A stretch of 64,000 nucleotides of DNA, from NCBI GenBank assembly GCA_946554445.1, contig CAMNSD010000012.1:38700-102699 (forward strand), given 5' to 3'. Shown one piece after another: positions 1-7,519 of this stretch (position 1 is its first letter; every line of letters begins with the position of its first letter). A model generated the notes under the pieces. That model had not been told where the DNA came from and ran no database searches. It worked only from the letters and a program-made list of their open reading frames with translations. Source of the stretch: an uncultured Lachnospiraceae bacterium. Its GTDB lineage: Bacteria > Bacillota > Clostridia > Lachnospirales > Lachnospiraceae. Made by a program: the position numbers and the translations under genes.

Positions 1-668
1 GCTGGACGCAGATGGCGCTTTTTATGCCGCTTATGCGTAACCATAGCGCCATGGGTACAAGAAACCAGGAAGTCTACCGGTTTGACAATCAGGAGATTTT
101 GCGGGATATTTTACATATCCGTTATGGGCTGCTTCCTTATCTGTACAGTGAGTTTATGAAAGCGGCGCTTAGAGATGAGATGTACTTTAAACCGTTATCT
201 TTCCTGTACACGGAAGATACATATGCCCCGCAGGTGGAAGATCAGCTGCTGGCAGGAGACAGCGTTATGACAGCACCGGTGTTTGTCCAGAACGGGAAAG
301 GAAGATATGTGTATCTGCCGGAGGAGATGGCGATGATCAGGATGCGCAGTCTGGACGATTATGATACGGCCAGATATCCTGCAGGGCATCATTATATAGA
401 GGCTGGGCTTGATGAGACGCTTCTCTTTATCCGTCCGGATAAGCTGTTGCTCATGTCCGATGGCGGAGAATATACGGAGGATGTGCATACAGATCATATG
501 AAAGTCTTTGCTTTCGTCAAAGAGCGTGCCGTGTATGAATGGTATGACGATGACGGGATGGGCAAAGCATATGACGATCCGGATCATATGACAAGAATCA
601 CAGTGATGGTAGATGGGACTTATACGTGTGAAGGAAGAAGCATCCGACTTACAGTGGAAATGCTATAA
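1..668 (+). CDS. Glycoside hydrolase family 31 alpha-glucosidase/xylosidase, C-terminal part (5' end outside window)
   Basis: The reading frame is open from the left edge, so only about the last 220 residues are present. They match the end of the GH31 barrel and the following beta domains: the stretch MPLMRNHSAMGTRNQE is the typical segment after the catalytic region, followed by IRYGLLPYLYSE, the EDQLLAGD motif, the APVFVQNGKGRYVYLPE strand pair and the LFIRPDKLL end strand. GH31 enzymes cleave terminal alpha-glucosides or alpha-xylosides. The catalytic aspartates lie upstream and cannot be seen, so substrate cannot be judged. No signal is visible for export. The gene ends about 100 bp before an amino-acid ABC transporter with its own likely promoter, so the two are probably not one operon. 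Family assignment is firm, specificity is unknown. Confidence 0.85.
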   Translation, partial: WTQMALFMPLMRNHSAMGTRNQEVYRFDNQEILRDILHIRYGLLPYLYSEFMKAALRDEMYFKPLSFLYTEDTYAPQVEDQLLAGDSVMTAPVFVQNGKGRYVYLPEEMAMIRMRSLDDYDTARYPAGHHYIEAGLDETLLFIRPDKLLLMSDGGEYTEDVHTDHMKVFAFVKERAVYEWYDDDGMGKAYDDPDHMTRITVMVDGTYTCEGRSIRLTVEML

Positions 669-690
669 GGACTAAATGGAAAATATAGAT

Positions 691-718
691 TTACTTTAGC
701 ATACTACTATGATAAAAT
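691..718 (+). promoter_or_regulatory. Candidate sigma-A promoter for the amino-acid ABC operon
   Basis: TTACTT (691-696) and TAAAAT (713-718) are separated by 16 bp and lie 57 bp before the binding-protein start. The fit is moderate; an overlapping TATGAT at 708-713 is an alternative -10. Confidence 0.3.
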
Positions 719-774
719 ACAAAAGTGTGTGAAAACACTATTACTTTTTGGAATGAACTTGGAGGAGGAAGATT

Positions 775-1587
775 ATGAAAAAGAAACTTGCAATGATGGT
801 AATGGTATCTGTCATGTCCTGTGCGGTGCTGACAGGCTGTGGCGGATCAAAGGAGACGGCGGCATCTGCCAGCGAAGGCGGTATGGATCTGGTATATGCA
901 GTGGAGACAGGTTCCGCCGGAGAAGCGGTGGCGGCGGAGAAAGGTTTTAAGACCAATTCTGTGGCATCCCAGGCCGATGCTTTGATGGAGGTGGCTTCTG
1001 GTACTTCGGATGCGGCGATCATCGACCTTTTGATGGCGGGCGCTATGATCGGGGAAGGCACCAGCTATCCCGGCCTGGTACATACGGATGAACTGACGAC
1101 AGAAGAATATGGGGTGGGATGCCGCAAAGGTTCTGACCTGGCTTCTTATATCAATGCCGTATTTGCAGAAAGCTATGCGGACGGTTCCATGAAGGAGATT
1201 GCAACCACTTATGGCGTACAGGAGGCGTTGGTGGAGCAGGCATCCGCTGAGTTTACGGCCTCCGCTTCAGACAGCGACGTGGCCTATATTCAGGGCAAAG
1301 GTTCCCTCATAGTAGGTATCACGGAGTTTGAGCCCATGGATTATAAAGACGCTTCCGGAGAGTGGATTGGTTTTGACGCGGACATGGCTCGTGTGGTAGC
1401 GGATAAGCTGGGTGTGGAAGCGCAGTTTGTGATTATCGACTGGGATAATAAGAGCATGGAATTGGAATCTAAAAATATTGATGTAGTGTGGAATGGCATG
1501 ACATTGACCAACGAAGTAAAAGAGGCAATGGAATGCACCAATCCTTACTGTAATAATGCGCAGGTAATCGTGGTGCCGAGCAAATAA
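775..1587 (+). CDS. Amino-acid ABC transporter substrate-binding lipoprotein, circularly permuted
   Basis: A 270-residue lipoprotein: residues 1-21 are a signal peptide ending in lipobox LTGC, with Cys22 as the lipidation site. The mature part is a type II periplasmic binding fold of the polar amino-acid family, but the two halves appear in the wrong order. Residues about 37-150 contain what is normally the second half (VETGSAGEA binding loop, SGTSDAAIID, EEYGVGCRKGSDL, then the closing helix DGSMKEIATTYGV). After a low-complexity linker (about 151-170) comes what is normally the first half (SLIVGITEFEPMDYKD, WIGFDADMA, NIDVVWNGMTLT) and the chain stops at NNAQVIVVPSK, where family members normally cross into lobe 2. 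All pieces are present once, so this is a permutation and not a truncation. A GGAGGA ribosome site precedes the ATG. Followed by its permease and ATPase. The ligand is probably a polar amino acid. Confidence 0.88.
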   Translation: MKKKLAMMVMVSVMSCAVLTGCGGSKETAASASEGGMDLVYAVETGSAGEAVAAEKGFKTNSVASQADALMEVASGTSDAAIIDLLMAGAMIGEGTSYPGLVHTDELTTEEYGVGCRKGSDLASYINAVFAESYADGSMKEIATTYGVQEALVEQASAEFTASASDSDVAYIQGKGSLIVGITEFEPMDYKDASGEWIGFDADMARVVADKLGVEAQFVIIDWDNKSMELESKNIDVVWNGMTLTNEVKEAMECTNPYCNNAQVIVVPSK

Positions 1588-1643
1588 TGAAGGCTGTATG
1601 CGTCATTATTATAAAAGACTCTGGCGTGGAGGGTTAAGATAGT

Positions 1644-2300
1644 ATGTTTTGGAGTGTTACGCTGTCTTTGCTGGACGGTCTTTGGACCAGCTTTGAGATT
1701 TTTATTTTCACATTGCTTTTTTCATTGCCCCTGGGATTGATTCTGTCTTTTGGGGCAATGAGCAGGTGGAGACTGCTTCGGGGATTGATACAGACGCTGG
1801 TTTGGATCATCAGAGGTACGCCTTTGATGTTACAGCTGATCATTATCTTTTACGGTCCCGGTCTGTGGCTTGGCCATAACATCTGGAACGGCAGTGAGTC
1901 GGGGCGGATCACGGCTACGGTGGTGGCCTTCAGCATCAATTATGCCTGTTATTTCTCCGTTATCTTCCGCGGCGGTATCGAAGGGGTGCCGGTGGGACAG
2001 CGGGAGGCAGGTGAAGTGCTTGGCATGACCAAGAGCCAGATTTTCTTCAAGGTCACATTATTGCAGATGATCAAGAGGGTGGTGCCGCCCATGTCCAATG
2101 AAGTCATGACGTTAGTGAAGGACACTTCCCTGGCGCGGATTATTGCGGCCTATGAATTGACCTTTGCTGGCTATTCCTTTATGAAGAGCCAAGGTATCAC
2201 CTGGCCTCTTTTCTACACAGGTGTGTTCTATCTGGCGTTTGTGGGTATTTTGACGCTGTTGTTTAATTATATTGAGCGCAGGCTGGATTATTTCAGGTAG
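1644..2300 (+). CDS. Amino-acid ABC transporter permease (HisM/GlnP family)
   Basis: A 218-residue membrane protein with about five hydrophobic segments, typical in length for polar amino-acid permeases. It carries the family N-terminal motif (GLWTSFEIFIFTLLFSLP), RGTPLMLQLII after the second helix, and the EAA loop (REAGEVLGMTKSQIFFKVTLLQ) that docks the ATPase. The conserved STSLAR-like segment is KDTSLARIIAAYEL. It forms the membrane channel for the substrate delivered by the upstream lipoprotein and is powered by the ATPase that starts 12 bp after its stop. GAGGG lies upstream of the ATG. Amino-acid specificity cannot be read from the sequence. Confidence 0.92.
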   Translation: MFWSVTLSLLDGLWTSFEIFIFTLLFSLPLGLILSFGAMSRWRLLRGLIQTLVWIIRGTPLMLQLIIIFYGPGLWLGHNIWNGSESGRITATVVAFSINYACYFSVIFRGGIEGVPVGQREAGEVLGMTKSQIFFKVTLLQMIKRVVPPMSNEVMTLVKDTSLARIIAAYELTFAGYSFMKSQGITWPLFYTGVFYLAFVGILTLLFNYIERRLDYFR

Positions 2301-2312
2301 GAGGATGCAGAA

Positions 2313-3089
2313 ATGGCTGTTTTGGAAGTGAAAAATATCGAAAAGCATTTTGAATCGACCAAGGTCCTGCGTGATGTGAGTTTTGATCTGGAGGAGGGCA
2401 GCGCACTGGCGATTATTGGTTCTTCCGGATCTGGAAAGACCACCTTATTGCGCTGTCTGAATTTTCTGGAAGTGCCGGACAGGGGGTCCATTGTTGTACG
2501 AGGGGAGACACTGTTCGATGCGGCCAGACCATTAAAAGAGCAGGAGAAAGATCTACGCCGGAAACGGCTGCATTTTGGGATGGTATTTCAGTCCTTTAAC
2601 CTGTTCCCGCAGTATACGGCTTTAGAGAATGTGACGCTATCGGAAAAACTTTTGGCAAAGGAGAGACCTGATTTCAAACAGAATAAAAAAGAAATCCTGG
2701 AAGAGATTGAAAAGCACGGTAAAGCCCTTCTGGAACAGATGGGGCTGGCGGAGCGTATGGAGCATTATCCTCATCAGCTTTCCGGCGGACAGCAGCAGAG
2801 AGTGGCGATTGCCAGAGCCCTTGCCCTGCAGCCCGATATCTTGTGTTTTGACGAACCTACTTCTGCATTGGATCCAGAACTGACCGGGGAGGTTTTGAAG
2901 GTCATCAGAGGATTGGCGGATCAACATACGACCATGATCATTGTGACTCATGAGATGAGTTTTGCCAGGGATGTGGCGGATCAGATCATCTTTATGGACG
3001 AGGGCGTGATCGTGGAGCAGGGAGACGCCAGACAGGTGATCGACCATCCCAAGGAAGAGAGGACGAGGCAGTTTTTGACAAAGTATTGA
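2313..3089 (+). CDS. Amino-acid ABC transporter ATP-binding protein (GlnQ/HisP family)
   Basis: A 258-residue ABC ATPase with Walker A GSSGSGKTT (36-44), Q-loop in VFQSFNLFPQ (91-100), signature LSGGQQQ (156-162), Walker B ILCFDEPTSALDP and the H-loop histidine in VTHEMSFA (213). The FNLFPQYTALENV wording is typical of the polar amino-acid importers. It is the last gene of the three-gene operon and is followed by a clear terminator at 3113-3140. Compared with many relatives it has an insertion of about 15 residues after ENVTLSEKLLAK (KERPDFKQNKKEILEEIEKHG), a loop of unknown significance. Confidence 0.94.
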   Translation: MAVLEVKNIEKHFESTKVLRDVSFDLEEGSALAIIGSSGSGKTTLLRCLNFLEVPDRGSIVVRGETLFDAARPLKEQEKDLRRKRLHFGMVFQSFNLFPQYTALENVTLSEKLLAKERPDFKQNKKEILEEIEKHGKALLEQMGLAERMEHYPHQLSGGQQQRVAIARALALQPDILCFDEPTSALDPELTGEVLKVIRGLADQHTTMIIVTHEMSFARDVADQIIFMDEGVIVEQGDARQVIDHPKEERTRQFLTKY

Positions 3090-3112
3090 TAGTGTGTGAG
3101 TGGTGATTTATG

Positions 3113-3140
3113 AGGAATCGGCATGTGCCGGTTCCTTTTT
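3113..3140 (+). terminator. Rho-independent terminator of the amino-acid ABC operon
   Basis: AGGAATCGGCA (3113-3123) pairs with TGCCGGTTCCT (3126-3136) with one G-U type position and is followed by a T run. Confidence 0.85.
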
Positions 3141-3156
3141 ATGGTATAGAAAAGTG

Positions 3157-3214
3157 CTTCGGATTTACGAGGCTGCGAAGCAGATCTCGCAATCGAGCTT
3201 TGCTCGATTTTTTT
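3157..3214 (+). repeat. GCGAAGC intergenic hairpin repeat, copy A, ending in a terminator
   Basis: First member of the repeat family (others at 4505, 9430, 13613, 28331, 47263 and 57076). It contains GAGGCTGCGAAGCAG followed by the hairpin AATCGAGC-TTT-GCTCGATT (3191-3209) and a T run, which would work as a second terminator after the ABC operon. Confidence 0.7.
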
Positions 3215-3284
3215 ATGATATAAGATTAAAGTATCAATTCCTGCGTGAGAATACTACCCGTCAACATAGAAAGTAGTATAGATT

Positions 3285-3313
3285 TTGACAGCATACCATG
3301 GTAAGGTTTTATA
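3285..3313 (+). promoter_or_regulatory. Candidate promoter for the MotA-like/LuxR-like gene pair
   Basis: TTGACA at 3285-3290 is a perfect -35 box. The -10 region is less clear (TTTTAT at 3308-3313 with 17-bp spacing, or TATAAA at 3310-3315 with 19 bp). Confidence 0.4.
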
Positions 3314-3404
3314 AAAGAGACGTCGAAGAAGCAGTGACAGCGCGCGGGAATGAAAATAGGAAATAAAAATAGTGAAAAAGAATAAAAGACAGGAGGAATG
3401 CAGT

Positions 3405-3920
3405 ATGATAATGGAAATCATAAGTATTGTAGGGGGAATGGCTTTTCTGATGTTAATGACGTATACGGGGGGGGATAAAACTTTTAGTCTTACTTGGTTT
3501 GTTGATTTTCCAACGATATTGATTATGATTATATTTATAGTTCCAATCTTTATGAGGGGCGGGCTGTGGAAGGATTTTAGGAGGGCTTTTCAACTGCTTA
3601 AGAAAGATTTCACCTGCCATTTAAGCGAACTTCGCCGGACCAAGGATGTGTTGGAAATGATCCAGAAACAGATATGGTACGCTGGCATACTGACAATGAT
3701 GGTTTCCGTTATGTATGTGATGGTAAATATCAGCGATCCATCACTGCTGGGACCTAATATTGCGGTGGTGGTTCTGACCATGTTTTATGCGGTTATTTTG
3801 GAAATGCTGCTTCTGCCGCTGCTGCTGGAAGTGAAACGGCGGATCATTGACTATATGGATTTAGATACAGAAATGGATCCGGTACAGGCCGTGTCAGATA
3901 GTGACAGTAATCAGGGATGA
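3405..3920 (+). CDS. MotA/TolQ/ExbB-like small membrane protein
   Basis: A 171-residue protein with about four hydrophobic segments. The segment ISDPSLLGPNIAVVVLTMFYAVILEMLLLPL matches the MotA/TolQ/ExbB proton-channel signature, where two adjacent helices line the ion path; the first third (IVGGMAFLMLM, then DFPTILIMIIF) resembles the start of MotA-type stators. It is much shorter than MotA (about 260 residues) and no MotB/ExbD partner is nearby. I start it at ATG 3405 because a perfect AGGAGG (3391-3396) sits 8 bp upstream; an in-frame GTG at 3372 would add 11 residues. It overlaps the next gene by an ATGA, suggesting translational coupling with a membrane-anchored DNA-binding protein. A role in sensing or ion flux is inference. 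Confidence 0.7.
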   Translation: MIMEIISIVGGMAFLMLMTYTGGDKTFSLTWFVDFPTILIMIIFIVPIFMRGGLWKDFRRAFQLLKKDFTCHLSELRRTKDVLEMIQKQIWYAGILTMMVSVMYVMVNISDPSLLGPNIAVVVLTMFYAVILEMLLLPLLLEVKRRIIDYMDLDTEMDPVQAVSDSDSNQG

Positions 3921-4504
3921 CCAAAAACCGTAAAAGGTGGGGGAACGGAGGCATTACAGGCATGGGAAAACAGGCACTCCGCTGGCTTTTGGGAGTCGGC
4001 TATGTGATACTTGTGACATTACTGCTGTTATACCAGATGGGCGTGATGGGTGAGAAGCGAAACTCTGCCGTTTCAGTTCTGGGAACATTGTTTCTTGGCA
4101 TTGCTTTGGCGGTGGTGCTGGTTTTGTATATTCGCGTGACAGACCAGATGAAAGGACAGGGGCAGACAGCGAACCGGCAGGCAGCAGACCAACAGACAGA
4201 AAATCGACAGGCGGCAGACTATCAGGCAAAAGATGAAATAGCTGGTGGGCAGGATTATCATCAGGAATCCGGAAACTATGAGGAAATCTATGCGGACTTT
4301 CTGAAAGCTATACAGGGATGCGCGTTATCCGAACGGGAATTGGAAGTGGCATGGCTCCTCTATCGCGGCTATACCAACAGACAGATTGGAGAAGAATTAT
4401 ATATCGCGGAAACCACAGTCAAGAAGCATGTATCGCATATTTATCAGAAAATGGAAGTCTATAGCCGGAAAGATTTTCGGGCCAAAATATGGACGGGAAA
4501 GTAA
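3917..4504 (+). CDS. Membrane-anchored LuxR-type HTH regulator
   Basis: A 195-residue protein with two predicted membrane helices at the N-terminus (about residues 20-40 and 52-71), a Gln/Ala-rich hydrophilic linker with repeated NRQAAD units (about 82-108), and a C-terminal LuxR/GerE helix-turn-helix (LSERELEVAWLLYRGYTNRQIGEELYIAETTVKKHVSHIYQKM, about 138-180). It has no receiver domain, so it is not a normal response regulator; the DNA-binding domain would be held at the membrane on the cytoplasmic side. The start at 3917 overlaps the previous stop (ATGA); ATG 3962 with GGAGG at 3947-3951 is an equally possible start. Coupling to the MotA-like protein suggests a membrane signal controls it, which is inference. 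Target genes are unknown. Confidence 0.75.
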   Translation: MTKNRKRWGNGGITGMGKQALRWLLGVGYVILVTLLLLYQMGVMGEKRNSAVSVLGTLFLGIALAVVLVLYIRVTDQMKGQGQTANRQAADQQTENRQAADYQAKDEIAGGQDYHQESGNYEEIYADFLKAIQGCALSERELEVAWLLYRGYTNRQIGEELYIAETTVKKHVSHIYQKMEVYSRKDFRAKIWTGK

Positions 4505-4567
4505 GTCTCCGCTTATCCGAGGCTGCGAAGCAGTCCTCGCAAAGTTATTTGCGAAGCAAATTACTTT
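4505..4567 (+). repeat. GCGAAGC intergenic hairpin repeat, copy B, with terminator
   Basis: Two consecutive hairpins: GAGGCTGC-gaa-GCAGTCCTC, then AAAGTTATTTGC-gaa-GCAAATTACTTT followed by a T run (4561-4567). The second hairpin is a plausible terminator for the MotA-like/LuxR-like pair. Confidence 0.8.
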
Positions 4568-4569
4568 TT

Positions 4570-4854
4570 TTATAGTGCCTGTAGATTTATCATAGCAACG
4601 ATCTGGTTCTGCTTTTCTTCCACTTCTTCTATTCTGATTCGTGGGGTGGTACGCATAGCCGCTTTAAAGTCGATGTCAGGGAGTAATTTTTCTATATAGA
4701 GATTTGCTTCAGGCGAGGCGCCCATGAGGGCAGTTGCAATCGAGCGGGTGTCAAATTGTTTTAATATCTTACGCAATTCTTTTTCCGGAATCGTGGAAAT
4801 CTGTTCAAAATCAGATATTCTCTGGGGACATATTTTCGTTTCTAATAGATTGCT
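4570..4854 (-). pseudogene. FliG C-terminal-domain-like fragment without a proper start
   Basis: The frame is open from 4854 down to the stop at 4570 and translates to a segment with the logic of the FliG middle/C-terminal repeat: DFEQISTIPEKELRKILKQF, DTRSIATALMGASPEANLYI, then ...TTPRIRIEEVEEKQNQIVAMI. In FliG these match the (E)DI..L.D..LQ.ILREVD, ALKGAS and R..DVEEAQ..I segments, the part of the rotor that meets MotA. No ATG or GTG is in frame; the only usable start is TTG 4776, with a weak ribosome site, which would drop the first helices. No other flagellar gene is in the window. It may be a remnant or a very short FliG-fold protein. Its closeness to a MotA-like gene (3405-3920) is notable. 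Confidence 0.5.
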
Positions 4855-4868
4855 TTAAAATCAAATGG

Positions 4869-4898
4869 TTGATTTAGTTAAATATACTATGATATGAT
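4869..4898 (+). promoter_or_regulatory. Candidate promoter for the NERD-domain gene
   Basis: TTGATT (4869-4874) and TATGAT (4893-4898) are 18 bp apart and 43 bp before the gene start. Confidence 0.4.
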
Positions 4899-4940
4899 GG
4901 AATCCACAGAAAAGATTATGTAGGAAAGGATAATGAGAAT

Positions 4941-5912
4941 ATGCTGATACAAATAATGCCCTGGCTGGTTATCATAATGTTTTTAGCCATATTCCTGGCA
5001 GCGGCGCTGCTGGAAATAAATTTCAGGAAAAATATCTATTCTAAAATGACCGGAAACGGTTATTTCGAGACGATTCAAGATCGAGGAAAATATGGTGAAT
5101 ATCTGGTGTACAAAGAATTGAAAGCATACGAAAGAGACGGAGGTAAGTTTCTTTTTAACTGTTACCTGCCAAAGGATGATGGGACCACATCAGAGATTGA
5201 CGTGATGCTGATTCATTCCACAGGTGTTTTTGTGGTGGAGAGCAAGAATTACAGCGGTTGGATATTTGGGAACGAGAAGAGCAGAATGTGGACACAAACG
5301 CTTCCCAATGGAAGAGGGCGCGCCACCAAAGAACGTTTTTATAATCCAATCATGCAGAATAAGACACATATTAAATGGTTAAAAAATAAAATAGGGGAAA
5401 ACATTCCTGTCTATTCGATTATTGCATTTTCCGATAGGTGTGAGTTGAAAGACGTTACAGTGGAGAGCAAGGACGTGAGGGTGATAAAAAGGCAGATTAT
5501 CGGTGGGACAGTAAAATATCTTGGCAATCAATCGCTACTTGCACTGAGCAAAATGGATGTCGAACGGGTTTATGAGATGCTTTATCCCTATACGCAGACT
5601 ACGGCCTTTGAAAAGCAGCAGCATATAAAGAATATTCAAAATACTTACATAATGTCAGGGAAAGATATCCCTGAAACGATTAAAGTTATAAAGGTGACGG
5701 AACAGATTTTGGTAAAAAATGAGAACAAAATAGACAGTGTGGAGAAAAAACAGGATAAGAAAATCTGCCCCAAATGCGGGGCAGAGGTAATATTGCGGAT
5801 GGCAAAGAAGGGCGAGCATGCGGGGGAGCAGTTCTATGGTTGCTCCCGATTCCCCCAATGCAGGTATCATGAATACATCACGCCTCTTCCTCAAACAACC
5901 CTTCCCTCGTGA
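4941..5912 (+). CDS. NERD-domain (nuclease-related) membrane protein with topoisomerase-type zinc finger
   Basis: A 323-residue protein. Residues 4-25 form one membrane helix. Residues about 47-160 are a NERD domain: GKYGEYLV, then the putative nuclease residues E85-I-D87 and E100-S-K102 in VVESKNYSGW, the E...D...ExK pattern of the PD-(D/E)xK fold. The C-terminus (276-310) is a single zinc ribbon of the topoisomerase I type with Cys276, 279, 301 and 307 and the FYGCSRFPQC motif. This combination occurs in Firmicutes; a role in DNA processing or defence is suspected for the family but not shown here. The last 35 bp overlap convergently with the 3' end of the MATE gene on the other strand, so there is no room for a separate terminator. 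Confidence 0.88.
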   Translation: MLIQIMPWLVIIMFLAIFLAAALLEINFRKNIYSKMTGNGYFETIQDRGKYGEYLVYKELKAYERDGGKFLFNCYLPKDDGTTSEIDVMLIHSTGVFVVESKNYSGWIFGNEKSRMWTQTLPNGRGRATKERFYNPIMQNKTHIKWLKNKIGENIPVYSIIAFSDRCELKDVTVESKDVRVIKRQIIGGTVKYLGNQSLLALSKMDVERVYEMLYPYTQTTAFEKQQHIKNIQNTYIMSGKDIPETIKVIKVTEQILVKNENKIDSVEKKQDKKICPKCGAEVILRMAKKGEHAGEQFYGCSRFPQCRYHEYITPLPQTTLPS

Positions 5913-7254
5913 TATTTTTCAACCACTTTCCACTGCGGTAATGTTTGATCACCCAAGGCCATTTCACAAACTCATCGGTGCAGAGCAGGAAATACACCAC
6001 CATCACCGGCAGCTTAAAGACGAAGGCGGCGATAAATCCCAGCGGTACCGCATAACACCACATATCTATGGTATCGCAGATTAGTCCGAAGCGGCTGTCG
6101 CCGCCTGCCCGGAAGACACCAGCAATCAAAGTGGTGTTGACGGCAGCTCCCATAATATAGTAGGTATTGATGAGAAGCATATATTTCAAATAATGCATGG
6201 CCGTATCGCTTAAATCCGCGAAATGCAGCACGAAAGGGGTAACGGCCAGCACAAGTGCGCCGCCGATAGCGCCGGTGATGACGGTGAGTTTCATCAGTTT
6301 GGAGGCGTATTTTTTGGCATCTTCCATATTGCCTGCACCCATGACATTTCCCAGAAGGATACCGCCCGCGCTGGCCGTGCCGAAGCACAGTACTGTGCCG
6401 AAATTGCGTACTACCACCACAAAGGAGTTGGCAGCCACAGCATCGGAACCCAGATGTCCCAGGACCACGGAATACATGGAAAAGGCCACGCTCCAGGACA
6501 GATCATTGCCGAGTGCCGGCAGCGACAGTCTGATAAAATCTTTGAACAATAATTTATTACGGATAAACATATAAGCCGGATTCAGTTTCACCTGCTTGTT
6601 AAATATAGACGCGATGATACATCCCACAAGTTCGATGATACGGGAGAGGGCGGTAGCAATCGCAACACCGGTGGCGCCTAATTTGGGAGCGCCGAACAGA
6701 CCGAAAATAAACACCGCATTTAACAAGATATTCAGGGTGAAGGCCATGACATTTAAGACCATGGAAATGGTTACCTGGCCGATACTTCTAAGGATGGCAA
6801 GATAAATCTCCACCACACCCCAGCACAGATACGTGACTGACATCACGCGCAGATAGTCAGCGCCGATGGCAATCAACTCTGGATCATTGGTAAAGAGTTT
6901 CATCATTAATTCAGGTGCAAACAATGCAAACGCAGAGAAACATAAGGTGATGAGCAGGGAGAAACGAAGCGCAATGCCTTCGATCACACGGATGGCCTGG
7001 ACTTCGCCCTTTCCCCAGTACTGAGCGCTCAACATGGAAGCGCCGGTGCCGAGACCGTAATAGATCATGAAAAGAACGTTGGCGTAATTGGCGGCCAGTG
7101 ATACTGCGGAAATGGAGGACTGTCCCACCTCGTTCAACATGACCACATCTGCGGAATTTACGGCAGCGCTTAAGAGATTCTGGATTACGATGGGAACCAC
7201 CAATTTCAGAATCTGGGGATAGAAATTATCTTTTGCGGTAGCTGCATGTTTCAT
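5878..7254 (-). CDS. MATE-family multidrug/Na+ antiporter
   Basis: A 458-residue protein with about twelve hydrophobic segments in two related halves, the usual MATE length. Family features include the N-terminal ILKLVVPIVIQNLLSAAVNSADVVMLNEVG and its counterpart in the second half (LSLPALGNDLSWSVAFSMYSVVLGHLGSDAVAANS). It would export cationic drugs or metabolites with Na+ or H+ exchange; substrate unknown. The conserved glycine/asparagine-rich GNVMGAGNMEDAKKYA segment is present. The 3' end overlaps the NERD gene convergently. Upstream there is a palindrome ACAATC-cgtata-GATTGT (7343-7360) near candidate promoter sequences. Confidence 0.93.
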   Translation of the reverse strand: MKHAATAKDNFYPQILKLVVPIVIQNLLSAAVNSADVVMLNEVGQSSISAVSLAANYANVLFMIYYGLGTGASMLSAQYWGKGEVQAIRVIEGIALRFSLLITLCFSAFALFAPELMMKLFTNDPELIAIGADYLRVMSVTYLCWGVVEIYLAILRSIGQVTISMVLNVMAFTLNILLNAVFIFGLFGAPKLGATGVAIATALSRIIELVGCIIASIFNKQVKLNPAYMFIRNKLLFKDFIRLSLPALGNDLSWSVAFSMYSVVLGHLGSDAVAANSFVVVVRNFGTVLCFGTASAGGILLGNVMGAGNMEDAKKYASKLMKLTVITGAIGGALVLAVTPFVLHFADLSDTAMHYLKYMLLINTYYIMGAAVNTTLIAGVFRAGGDSRFGLICDTIDMWCYAVPLGFIAAFVFKLPVMVVYFLLCTDEFVKWPWVIKHYRSGKWLKNITREGLFEEEA

Positions 7255-7519
7255 GGCGGTTATGTATCTCCTTGAACTTTATCATATCTCGTCTGTCAAT
7301 TTTTCTCTCAAATCATTTCATGCAATGTGCTGACATCTTAATACAATCCGTATAGATTGTCAATCGGTTTCGGCAATCAGTTTTATATTTCTTGTGACTG
7401 TTATTTTGGAAAGAGATATGTTATAGTAAAAGAGGTGTTAGAGACGCTGGAAAATTTTGTGACAATATGGTAAGAAAAATGGCTGAAAATTTCCCGGCAA
7501 TGGGGTGGAGGAAAAGCAA

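Noticed and set aside
775..1587. Binding protein seen as a truncated or frameshifted gene
   Set aside because: All family segments are present once in one uninterrupted frame with a good ribosome site and lipobox; only their order is changed.
4941..5912. NERD gene as a broken topoisomerase I
   Set aside because: Only the zinc ribbon resembles topoisomerase; the rest is a complete NERD domain with its own membrane anchor and start.
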